Source: Dehalococcoidia bacterium
GTDB lineage: Bacteria; Chloroflexota; Dehalococcoidia; UBA2979
Reading direction: 5' to 3'
Length of the DNA: 19,665 nucleotides
NCBI GenBank assembly: GCA_018700215.1
Contig: JABIST010000262.1
Location: forward strand, 1 to 19,665
The notes under the pieces are model-generated. The model was not told the origin of the DNA. It ran no database searches and worked only from the letters and a program-made list of their open reading frames with translations. Below, piece after piece: positions 1 through 7,142 of the stretch. A program made the position numbers and the translations under genes. The stretch's first letter is position 1; each line of letters starts with the position of its first letter.

Positions 1-372
1 CTCGGAGATCTCCTCAGCCGCCTGCCGTACCGCCTCCGCCGCGATCCGCCCCGCCGCACCCACTCGCTCTGCCGCATCCAGGACCGCGTCCGTTACCTCA
101 TCCACCACCGCCTCTGGCCCAGCCGCCGGCGTACCTGCCGAACCCCCACCTTCATCCGAAGCCGCACCACCGCCGATCTCCAACGCCGGAGGCACAATCA
201 CCCACGCCGCCAGGTAGACCACCACCAACGGCACCACCCCCGTCACCACCGTCAGCAACACAGCCACGATCCGAACCAGCGTCACATCCCAGTCGTAGCG
301 CGACGAAAGCCCCGCCAGCACCCCGCCCAGCATCGCCTCATCCAGATCACGAGTCAGCCGCGTCTCCACCAT
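1..372 (-). CDS. PspC domain-containing membrane protein (C-terminus beyond window)
   Basis: The first 124 codons of a minus-strand gene that runs off the left edge. The start is ATG at 372, with a GGGAGG Shine-Dalgarno sequence just upstream. Residues about 5-50 read as a PspC domain: a short basic N-terminus, a motif of the type LGGVLAGLSSRYDWDVTLVR, then one hydrophobic helix (about residues 32-54) ending in a V-I-V-P pattern. The remainder is an Ala/Glu-rich, probably soluble tail. PspC-family proteins are small inner-membrane proteins linked to envelope stress in other bacteria; the role here is not shown by the sequence. It lies 98 bases downstream of the ABC exporter pair on the same strand, so co-transcription is possible, though a weak TAGGAT -10-like box lies in that gap. 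Confidence 0.85.
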   Translation of the reverse strand, partial: MVETRLTRDLDEAMLGGVLAGLSSRYDWDVTLVRIVAVLLTVVTGVVPLVVVYLAAWVIVPPALEIGGGAASDEGGGSAGTPAAGPEAVVDEVTDAVLDAAERVGAAGRIAAEAVRQAAEEISE

Positions 373-470
373 CACACCCTCCCGGGACACCAGATCAGAG
401 CGTGCTCATCCTACCGCGCCACAACTGCGGTCCGAATACGAGCATCAGCAAACAAATCAGGGGATTCGAA

Positions 471-2450
471 CTAGCGAGACGCGCCCTCAACCAGACCGGA
501 ACCGTCTACCGGCGGCGAAACGCCGTCTTCGGAGCCAGTGTTCTTGGTGAACGTCATGCGGTACAGGTCTGCGTACACGCCATCGTGCTCCATCAGCTCA
601 TCGTGGTTGCCGATCTCCACGATCTCGCCGTCGCGCATCACCACAATCCGGTCCGCGCTACGAATCGTCGACAACCGGTGTGCGATCACGAACGACGTCC
701 GACCCTTCAGCATCGTCGAAAGCGCCTGCTGAATGATCTTCTCGGTGTGTGTATCCACGTTCGCCGTCGCTTCGTCCAGAATCAGAATCCGAGGCTCCGC
801 CACCAGCGCTCGCGCGAACGAAATCAGCTGCCGCTGCCCCACCGACACGTTCTGCCCGCGCTCGTGCAGCACCGTCTCGTACCCGTCCGCAAGTTGCGAG
901 ATGAACTCGTGGGCGCCCACCGCCGTCGCCGCCCGCTCCACGTCATCGTTACTCGCATCCAGCCGCCCGTAGCGAATGTTCTCCCGAACCGTCCCCGAGA
1001 ACAGGTACGGCTCCTGCAGCACCACGCTCATCCGACGCGTCAGCGATGCGCGGTTGATCTCCGTCAGATCGTGCCCATCAACCAGGATCCGCCCGCCCTG
1101 AATGTCGTACGACCGATTCACCAGCGCCGTCACCGAGGTCTTGCCCGCCCCCGTGTGCCCCACCAGCGCCACCGACTCGCCCGGCTCTACGTGCAGGTCA
1201 AAGTCCCGCAGCACCGGCACACCCTCGATGTAGCTGAACTTCACGTGCTCGAAGTCGACGCGGCCCTCCACGTCCTCCAGCACTGTCGCGCCCGGTGGGT
1301 CGACAATCTCCGGCTCCGTGTCCAGCACCTCGAAGATTCGGTGCGCCCCCGCCATCGCCCGCTGCAGCATCGTGTACTGCAACACAATGTCGCGTACCGG
1401 GTTGAAGAACCGCTGGATGTACAGCGTGAATCCCAGCGCCAGGCCAGCCGCCTTCGGCCCGTCAAGCTGACCATCGAACGCTCGCAGCCCGATCACGAAC
1501 AGCACCATGATCGTCGCCACCGTCGAAAGAATCTCGACCAGCGGCATCACCGAAGCCTGCAGCTTCGCCGCGTTCAGGTTCATCTGCATGTTCTGCTGGT
1601 TCAGGTCCTCGAAGTGCTCCAGGTTCCGCTCCTCGCGGACCATCGACTGCACCACACGCACACCCGAGACGTTCTCGTTGATATTCGCATTCACAATCGC
1701 GATCGCCTGGCGCACCCGGATGAACGCCCGCGCCGCAAACTTCTGCCAGAACACCATGAACAGCAGCAGCACCGGAATCACCGAAAGCGACACCACCGCC
1801 AGAATCGGATCCAGCAGGAACACCAGCACGATAATGATCGTCAGGCCAATGATGTCCGCCAGCACGTTCAGGAAGCCGGACGTCATCAGCTCCTGCAGCG
1901 TCGTCACGTCGCTCGTCACGCGCGACATCAGCCGGCCCACCTCTTCACGGTCGTAGAAGCTCAGCGACAGCTTGTTCAGGTGCGCGAACAGCATCCCGCG
2001 CAGATCCCGCAGCATGTGATGACCGATGTAGCCCGTCATCAGTCGCTGCACCATCGCCGCGAAGAACATCACTACTGCCAGGCCAACCACCAGCAGCCCG
2101 AAGAACTTCGTCTCGCTCACTGCCCGCGCAAGCGACTCTGTAGTCCCCTCCAGCGTCGCCGAAGCGATCCGCTCCACCGCCAGCGCCATGATGAACGGCG
2201 GCGCGTACGACGCCATCGAGAAGACGATCATCGAGATCAGCGCGGTGATCGCTCGCCACTTGTGCGGCGTGATGAATGGCACCAGCCGCTTCACCAGCGC
2301 CAGGTCGTACACCTTGCCCAGTTCGTCGTAGTCCCAACCGTCGATCCCCCGACGGTTCACCATGTCCACCTGCGCGCCACGCCCGCGCTGCGGACCGTGC
2401 CCCGGGCCGCCACTCCAGCCGCCAGCGCCCCCGCCGCCCCAGTACGCCAT
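471..2450 (-). CDS. Heterodimeric ABC exporter, subunit with catalytic Glu
   Basis: A 659-residue half-transporter of the MsbA/LmrA type: six-helix membrane domain (about residues 60-350) followed by an ATPase domain (about 395-640). Walker A is GHTGAGKT (431-438), the Q-loop Gln is 479, Walker B ends at D559 with catalytic E560, and the switch His is H591. The signature motif is VSVGQ (535-539) rather than LSGGQ. Its partner carries the complementary defects, so the two should form a heterodimer with one active and one degenerate ATP site, as in TM287/288 and LmrCD. The first 30 residues are very Gly-rich and unlike the usual N-terminus. Translation is coupled to the upstream gene: its TAA shares one base with this ATG, and GGAGGAG lies inside the upstream gene's last codons. 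Substrate cannot be told (drug, lipid or peptide). Confidence 0.95.
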   Translation of the reverse strand: MAYWGGGGAGGWSGGPGHGPQRGRGAQVDMVNRRGIDGWDYDELGKVYDLALVKRLVPFITPHKWRAITALISMIVFSMASYAPPFIMALAVERIASATLEGTTESLARAVSETKFFGLLVVGLAVVMFFAAMVQRLMTGYIGHHMLRDLRGMLFAHLNKLSLSFYDREEVGRLMSRVTSDVTTLQELMTSGFLNVLADIIGLTIIIVLVFLLDPILAVVSLSVIPVLLLFMVFWQKFAARAFIRVRQAIAIVNANINENVSGVRVVQSMVREERNLEHFEDLNQQNMQMNLNAAKLQASVMPLVEILSTVATIMVLFVIGLRAFDGQLDGPKAAGLALGFTLYIQRFFNPVRDIVLQYTMLQRAMAGAHRIFEVLDTEPEIVDPPGATVLEDVEGRVDFEHVKFSYIEGVPVLRDFDLHVEPGESVALVGHTGAGKTSVTALVNRSYDIQGGRILVDGHDLTEINRASLTRRMSVVLQEPYLFSGTVRENIRYGRLDASNDDVERAATAVGAHEFISQLADGYETVLHERGQNVSVGQRQLISFARALVAEPRILILDEATANVDTHTEKIIQQALSTMLKGRTSFVIAHRLSTIRSADRIVVMRDGEIVEIGNHDELMEHDGVYADLYRMTFTKNTGSEDGVSPPVDGSGLVEGASR

Positions 2451-4294
2451 TACAGCTCCTCCGGGGCGCCGCCCAGGACCGCGGCCTCCGCCGCCGCCTC
2501 TTCCTGGTCTCGCAGTTCAAGGTCGTAAATCTGCCGATAGAAGCCGTTCGCCGCCAGCAGCTCGCTGTGCGTCCCCTGCTCTTCAATGTGGCCGTCTCGC
2601 ATCACCAGGATCTGGTCCGCCTCCATCACCGTCCGCAGCCGCTGAGCGATCACGAACGTCGTTCGCCCCTCCATCAGCGTGTGCAACGCCTCCTGGATTT
2701 GGAACTCCGTCCGCATATCCACCGCCGCCGTCGAGTCATCGAAGATCAGCACCTTCGGGTCCAGCAACAGCGTCCTGGCAATCGCCACCCGCTGTCGCTG
2801 CCCGCCGGATAGGGTCGTCCCGCGCTCGCCCACCCACGTGTCGTACCCGTCCGGCTGACTCACAATGAAGTCGTGCAATCGAGCAGCCTTCGCAGCCGCA
2901 ATCACCTCTTCATCCGTCGCGTCCGGCCGCCCGTAGCGAATGTTGTCTCGGATGCTCGTGATGAACAGGAACACATCCTGCTGCACAATCCCAATCGTCT
3001 GCCGCAGCGAGTCCAGCGTCACATCCCGCACGTCCTGACCGTCGATCACCACTCGACCGCTCGATGGGTCGTAGAACCGCGGCAACAGATTCACCACCGA
3101 GGACTTCCCCGAGCCCGTCGGACCCAGCAACGCCACCGTCTGCCCCGGCTGCGCCATAATGTTCAGGTCTCGCAGCACCGGTGTGCCTTCGTCGTACGCG
3201 AACCCCACATGCTCGAACCGCACCTCGCCCTGCTCCGCGCGCAACGGCACCGCGTCCGCCTGCTCCTCCACGGGTGACGGAGCATCCAAAATCTCGAACA
3301 CCCGGTTACCCGCGGAATGCGCCCGCGCGAAGATGTTGATGATGAAACCGATGCTCCGCACCGGCACCTGCATCAGCGTCAGATAGAGCTGGAACGCCGT
3401 CAGCTGCCCCGGCGTCATGTTCCCAGCTCGAATCTCCACCACCCCCAGCCAGAACACCACCGCCAGCGACAACAGCCACACCCCCATCAAGAACGGCTCG
3501 TTGAACGCCTGGAACTTCGCCGTCCGGTACGACTGCTCGAACAACTGCGTCGTCTTCGCGTCAAACTTCTGCTGCTCAAACTCCGTCCGCGAGAACGCCT
3601 TCACCACCCGCTGCCCGGTCAGGTTCTCCTGCAGCACATTCGACATCTGCCCCTGCAGGTCCTGCACCTTCAGCCAGATCGGCCGCAGCTTCAGCGACAC
3701 AATCGAAGCCTGAATCGCCACCAGCGGCACAAACGCCAGCGCCGCCAGCCCCACCTTCGCGTTCGTCGAAATCATCAGGCCGTACGAAGCCACCACCAGC
3801 ACGATCACGTACGCGAACCGAATCACCCCCATATTCACGAACATCCGCACGCCTTCGACGTCCTGCGTCGCCCGCGACATGATCTGACCGATTTCAGCGT
3901 TGTCGTGGTACGCGTACGACAGCCGCTGCAACCGCTCGTAGATGTCGTTCCGGAAGTCGTATGCAATCGTCTGACCCAGCCGCTCCGCCAGGTACGTCTG
4001 TGCGTACACAAACACCCCGCGCGCCAGCGCCGCCACCGCCAGCAGCGACAACCACACCATCAGTGTGTCCATGTCACCATCGACGCGCGTCACGTCCTCG
4101 CCCGCCAGATCCGTGGTCGTCACGATCCCCAGGCCCGTGTCGATCGCGTACCCCGTCAACCACGGCGCCGCAATCGTCAGCCCACTCGCACCCACCAGCG
4201 CGAAGATCGAGGCAAAGAACATCGTCCGATGTCGCCACCCGCGCGCAATCAGCCGCAGCAGGACAGGCGCATCAGTGTTCGCAACAGCGCTCAC
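2450..4294 (-). CDS. Heterodimeric ABC exporter, degenerate-site subunit
   Basis: A half-transporter with six TM helices (about residues 25-320) and an ATPase domain (about 355-600). Walker A is GPTGSGKS (391-398), the Q-loop Gln is 439 and the signature is the consensus LSGGQ (495-499). The residue after Walker B D519 is D520 instead of Glu, and the switch His is replaced by Q551. These are the hallmark substitutions of the non-catalytic site in heterodimeric exporters, and they complement the next gene. I chose GTG at 4294 (614 aa) because GGAG lies 4 bases upstream; a TTG at 4318 would add eight residues but has no well-placed Shine-Dalgarno sequence. It is the first gene of the exporter operon, with a candidate promoter about 60 bases upstream. 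Confidence 0.93.
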   Translation of the reverse strand: MSAVANTDAPVLLRLIARGWRHRTMFFASIFALVGASGLTIAAPWLTGYAIDTGLGIVTTTDLAGEDVTRVDGDMDTLMVWLSLLAVAALARGVFVYAQTYLAERLGQTIAYDFRNDIYERLQRLSYAYHDNAEIGQIMSRATQDVEGVRMFVNMGVIRFAYVIVLVVASYGLMISTNAKVGLAALAFVPLVAIQASIVSLKLRPIWLKVQDLQGQMSNVLQENLTGQRVVKAFSRTEFEQQKFDAKTTQLFEQSYRTAKFQAFNEPFLMGVWLLSLAVVFWLGVVEIRAGNMTPGQLTAFQLYLTLMQVPVRSIGFIINIFARAHSAGNRVFEILDAPSPVEEQADAVPLRAEQGEVRFEHVGFAYDEGTPVLRDLNIMAQPGQTVALLGPTGSGKSSVVNLLPRFYDPSSGRVVIDGQDVRDVTLDSLRQTIGIVQQDVFLFITSIRDNIRYGRPDATDEEVIAAAKAARLHDFIVSQPDGYDTWVGERGTTLSGGQRQRVAIARTLLLDPKVLIFDDSTAAVDMRTEFQIQEALHTLMEGRTTFVIAQRLRTVMEADQILVMRDGHIEEQGTHSELLAANGFYRQIYDLELRDQEEAAAEAAVLGGAPEEL

Positions 4295-4356
4295 AAAACT
4301 CCATACACAAGCCGGCAATCACCGGGCGACTCAGGCTCCTCGGCAGCGAGCGATCA

Positions 4357-4385
4357 AGTCTACCCAACTCTCACGTTTGCGTGAA
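4357..4385 (-). promoter_or_regulatory. Candidate promoter and dyad upstream of ABC exporter operon
   Basis: On the minus strand, TTCACG (4385-4380) and TAGACT (4362-4357) are separated by 17 bases, each matching 4 of 6 consensus bases. The -35 box is part of a perfect dyad, TCACG-N4-CGTGA (4371-4384), which could be an operator. The rest of the 4295-4537 gap shows no convincing gene; a 70-codon open frame there lacks recognisable features. Confidence 0.35.
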
Positions 4386-4537
4386 ACTGTGGTGCAATCA
4401 GCCCGCACGGACGATTCAGAAAGCTGCCACCGACGAGCGACGAAAGACTCACCCGGTTCGGTCCCTCTGCCGCCTGATCGTCGACGAAGTGGTCCGTCGC
4501 CACCTCCTCATCGCCGAACGCGCCTGACTCCCGCCAG

Positions 4538-5119
4538 CTACGCCTCCCCAACCCCCCGCGCCAGCAACGCATTCCGCGCCAGCGTCGACATCGGATGCAC
4601 CTGCCACCGTCGCTCGATCGCCTCAGCTAACCGAAACTCCAGGTACGCCAGCGCCGCCTCCTCCAGCGACTCCTCCGCCAGCTCCCGAATCACCCCCAAC
4701 TCCGGCGTCCGCGAAACTTTCGATGGCTCCACCTTGTCCGCCATGAACATCGCCCACGCCTCGCCGCCGTAGTCAGGGTGCCCCGTCGTGTGCCACCAGA
4801 CCGCGTGCAGCACCGCCTCATCCTCCACCTCGAACCGCTCGCGTAGCTCCAGCGCCGCCAACGGCCCATGCAGCATCACCGGCGCCGCCCGCTCCACCGA
4901 GTTCAGCTCCAGCCCTCGCGCCTCTGCCCGCACCAGCAACTCCTCGTCCCCCACCGCCCGAAGCAAATCGTGCCCCTGAGCCGCCAGCCGCACCTGCGCT
5001 ACATCCAGCCCGTGCCGTCGCGCCAGTTCCTCCCCCAGCACCACCACCCGATCGATGTGCGCCAGCAGCCCATCCGGCAATTCCGGTGCCATTCGCACTC
5101 GCAGCGCCACGTCGTCCAT
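4538..5119 (-). CDS. YqeK-like HD-domain phosphohydrolase
   Basis: A 193-residue protein matching the HD superfamily pattern of YqeK, the symmetrical diadenosine tetraphosphate (Ap4A) hydrolase family. Visible metal-site residues are H21, the H50-D51 pair, H84 (in LHGPLAA), H110 in WWHTTGHP and D128 in MADKVEP; the HTTG followed by a (L/M)AD-x-x-EP motif is specific to YqeK within HD proteins. Length agrees with the family (about 190). The start is ATG at 5119 with AGGAGG eight bases upstream; the TTG immediately before it is in frame but unnecessary. In many bacteria yqeK sits between nadD and rsfS; here it is separate, 219 bases or more upstream of the ABC exporter and divergent from the histidine kinase. 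It probably acts in the cytoplasm to control Ap4A levels, but its activity is inferred from the motifs. Confidence 0.8.
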   Translation of the reverse strand: MDDVALRVRMAPELPDGLLAHIDRVVVLGEELARRHGLDVAQVRLAAQGHDLLRAVGDEELLVRAEARGLELNSVERAAPVMLHGPLAALELRERFEVEDEAVLHAVWWHTTGHPDYGGEAWAMFMADKVEPSKVSRTPELGVIRELAEESLEEAALAYLEFRLAEAIERRWQVHPMSTLARNALLARGVGEA

Positions 5120-5232
5120 CAAACCGGCCTCCTGCGTAGCTCGAACCTCGTACTAAGGGAGTTTACTGATTCGCCCCCATCAACTCCCCGGCTACGGTGA
5201 TCCCGATGGACATCAAGTCCCGGAGGATCCAG

Positions 5233-6219
5233 ATGCTGAGAACTACGCTCCACGCAAACACCCCCAGCCGGCTCGTGCGGCTGCCGTTCGGCTACGCCGT
5301 GCAGCTCCTCAGGCCAGCGCTCGGTCGCCTCGCCCACCTGCGCAACAACGCGGCCATCCTCACCGCCGCCGCCGTACTCAGCGTCTTCGCTGGCCTCGGT
5401 GCCATCTTCTCCGGCTGGTACGTCCAGGGCTTCACCGCCGCAATCTCCGCCCCACTCCTCATCCTCCTCCTCGCAGCACACCTGCTCGACCGCACCGACT
5501 CCGACCGCCGCCAGCTCTCTGACGAGGTCGACGCACTCCGCGACGAAGCCGCCGCCGTCGCCCACGACCTCCGCTCGCCCCTCGTCACCGTCCGCTCCTA
5601 CATTGAACTCGTCGACCAGGGGTCCTACGGCCCACTCCCGCCCGAGGCCCGCCGCGCGCTCGAACGCGCCGTCGATGCTTCCACACGCGCACAGACCCTC
5701 GTCGAATCCACCCTCCGCCGATATCGCGGAGATCACACCCAACCGGCCCACGCCGGACGCGAAGTCATCGAACTGGACAGCGTCGTCCGCGATGTTCGCA
5801 TCAGCCTCGCCGCACAGCTCGCCACCTCCGGCGCACGCCTCGACATCGACCCGCTGCCCGCTGCCATCGGAGACCATGAATCACTCGTCCGCGTCTTCCA
5901 AAACCTCGTGGATAACGCCCTCAAGCACGCCGTACCCGGCTCCATCCCTCGCATCCGCATCGGCGCATCGCTCATCGGTGCACGCTGCGAAATTGAGGTC
6001 CGTGACTGGGGCAGTGGCATCCCAGATGACAAGCGCGAACGCGTCTTCACCCGCTATGAGCGCGGCACCCAGTCCACCGGCAGCGGCATCGGCCTCGCCA
6101 CCGTCCGGCAAATCATCGAACAGCACGGCGGACAGGTCTGGATCGACCCCGAAGTCACAACCGGTCTCAGCATCCGCATCTCCCTCGCGGCGCCCACCTT
6201 CGCCCGCAAAGCAGCCTGA
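5233..6219 (+). CDS. Membrane-bound sensor histidine kinase (orphan)
   Basis: A 328-residue kinase with two hydrophobic segments (about 39-59 and 65-85) joined by only a few residues, so there is no extracytoplasmic sensor domain of any size. A short helical linker leads to a HisKA domain with phospho-acceptor H111 in the H-D-L-R-S-P-L motif. The HATPase_c domain shows N228 (N-box QNLVDNALKHA), G1 box D258-x-G-x-G and G2 box GSGIGL (283-288). The start is ATG at 5233 because GGAGG lies six bases upstream; the in-frame GTG at 5197 and ATG at 5206 lack such a site. No response regulator is adjacent. With such a small membrane part it may sense the bilayer, a partner protein or an intracellular cue. 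It is divergent from the YqeK-like gene and ends at a strong hairpin. Confidence 0.92.
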   Translation: MLRTTLHANTPSRLVRLPFGYAVQLLRPALGRLAHLRNNAAILTAAAVLSVFAGLGAIFSGWYVQGFTAAISAPLLILLLAAHLLDRTDSDRRQLSDEVDALRDEAAAVAHDLRSPLVTVRSYIELVDQGSYGPLPPEARRALERAVDASTRAQTLVESTLRRYRGDHTQPAHAGREVIELDSVVRDVRISLAAQLATSGARLDIDPLPAAIGDHESLVRVFQNLVDNALKHAVPGSIPRIRIGASLIGARCEIEVRDWGSGIPDDKRERVFTRYERGTQSTGSGIGLATVRQIIEQHGGQVWIDPEVTTGLSIRISLAAPTFARKAA

Positions 6220-6245
6220 CCGCTCCGTTCCGCTCCCCACAAACA

Positions 6246-6278
6246 GAAACCCCACCTGCTACTCGCCGGTGGGGTTTC
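6246..6278. terminator. Bidirectional intrinsic terminator
   Basis: A perfect 11-bp stem, GAAACCCCACC (6246-6256) and GGTGGGGTTTC (6268-6278), with an 11-base loop. It sits between convergent genes (histidine kinase ending at 6219 and membrane protein ending at 6335). On the minus strand the stem runs into T-rich sequence (the complement of ACAAACAG), so it best serves the protease/membrane-protein transcript, but it could stop both. Confidence 0.8.
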
Positions 6279-6334
6279 CGTGCCCCGCCTCGGTCGCCCG
6301 AGGAAGGGAGATTCGATCCTGCTAGGTCAGACGC

Positions 6335-7087
6335 CTAGCTCGCCCGCTTGAGGTCCGGAGGTACCGGCCGCTCAAGCGCACGTCTCCCGGCGCGTATCTC
6401 AGCAATCGCCCGCCGCGACAGGTCAGCGCCCAGTCGCACCCAGGCCGTAATCAGACCCAACGGCAACAAGAACGCAGCCAGGCCCAGCCCGCCGCCGTTC
6501 GAGTACACCAGACTCAGCCCAATCGCTACTGAGCCCATGACCGCGAAATGACCAAACAGCCAGAGGTAGTTCTCGCGGAACACCGTGGTCGCCCGCTCGT
6601 CGCTCGTCGCCGAAATCATCAGCGAAACAAGCCCCGAACCAACTGCCCACATCGTCAACCCCGCCGCCGCTGCCGAAACGACAATCGCCGCCTCGCCACC
6701 GCCAAACGCGTCAACCAGCCCGCGATAAACCGCCGTCGCCGCCACACCGGTGAACACCATCAGTCCACCGTTGAACAGCAGCCGCGAAATCGGCTTGCCG
6801 CGGAAGGCCCAGCACGCCAGCGCAATTGCCAGCGCCACCGGCACCACCGCGGACACGCCGTACAGCGCACCTGCCGCCAGCATCGTCGTCGCCGACACTG
6901 ACACACGAGTCTGACTGAAGAGCCGTGCCGAGAAGCGCTCTAGCCCTGCGCCGGTCGCTGCCAACAGCAACAGACCGCTCCACTCCCAGCGCGAATCAAG
7001 CGCCAGCAGTGTCGTTCCCAGCACCGCGGCACCACCAGTCACAGCCACCATCAGGGCCAGGAACGGCAAGTCCCACGTCTTCTTCAC
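6335..7087 (-). CDS. Multi-pass membrane protein resembling HD-GYP sensor regions
   Basis: A 250-residue protein that is almost entirely hydrophobic, with about seven TM helices and a short basic C-terminal tail (R-R-A-I-A-E-I-R-A-G-R-R). No enzymatic domain is visible. The stretch containing VSVSATTMLAAGALYG and then the R-L-L-F-N-G-G motif resembles, from memory, the N-terminal membrane region found in front of HD-GYP or GGDEF domains in Actinobacteria and Chloroflexota; here no such output domain follows. I chose GTG at 7087 because AAGGAG lies five bases upstream; TTG at 7120 and ATG at 7102 are in-frame alternatives without one. It starts 55 bases after the protease gene on the same strand with no hairpin between, so it is probably on the same cyclic-di-GMP-controlled transcript. 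Function unknown. Confidence 0.7.
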   Translation of the reverse strand: MKKTWDLPFLALMVAVTGGAAVLGTTLLALDSRWEWSGLLLLAATGAGLERFSARLFSQTRVSVSATTMLAAGALYGVSAVVPVALAIALACWAFRGKPISRLLFNGGLMVFTGVAATAVYRGLVDAFGGGEAAIVVSAAAAGLTMWAVGSGLVSLMISATSDERATTVFRENYLWLFGHFAVMGSVAIGLSLVYSNGGGLGLAAFLLPLGLITAWVRLGADLSRRAIAEIRAGRRALERPVPPDLKRAS

Positions 7088-7142
7088 ATTCGCTCCTTGC
7101 ATAACGGCATCACCACGCAATCGCGTCGTCTGCCGGTCGTCT

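Noticed and set aside
460..472. GTTCGAATCC-like word on the minus strand, as in a tRNA T-arm or att site
   Set aside because: The flanking bases do not form a T-stem (GCTAG against CCCCT) and no other tRNA arm is present; it lies at the stop codon of the ABC gene.
402..2528. A 708-codon open frame on the plus strand
   Set aside because: It is antisense to the ABC exporter subunit. Its composition (Arg/His/Gln-rich, no domain) is the usual shadow of a GC-rich gene, whereas the minus frame has complete ABC motifs.
4360..4572. A 70-codon minus-strand open frame between the YqeK-like and ABC genes
   Set aside because: It overlaps the 3' end of the YqeK-like gene and the candidate exporter promoter, and has no recognisable features.
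5197..5232. Upstream start (GTG 5197 or ATG 5206) for the histidine kinase
   Set aside because: ATG at 5233 has GGAGG at ideal spacing, and the upstream codons have no such site.
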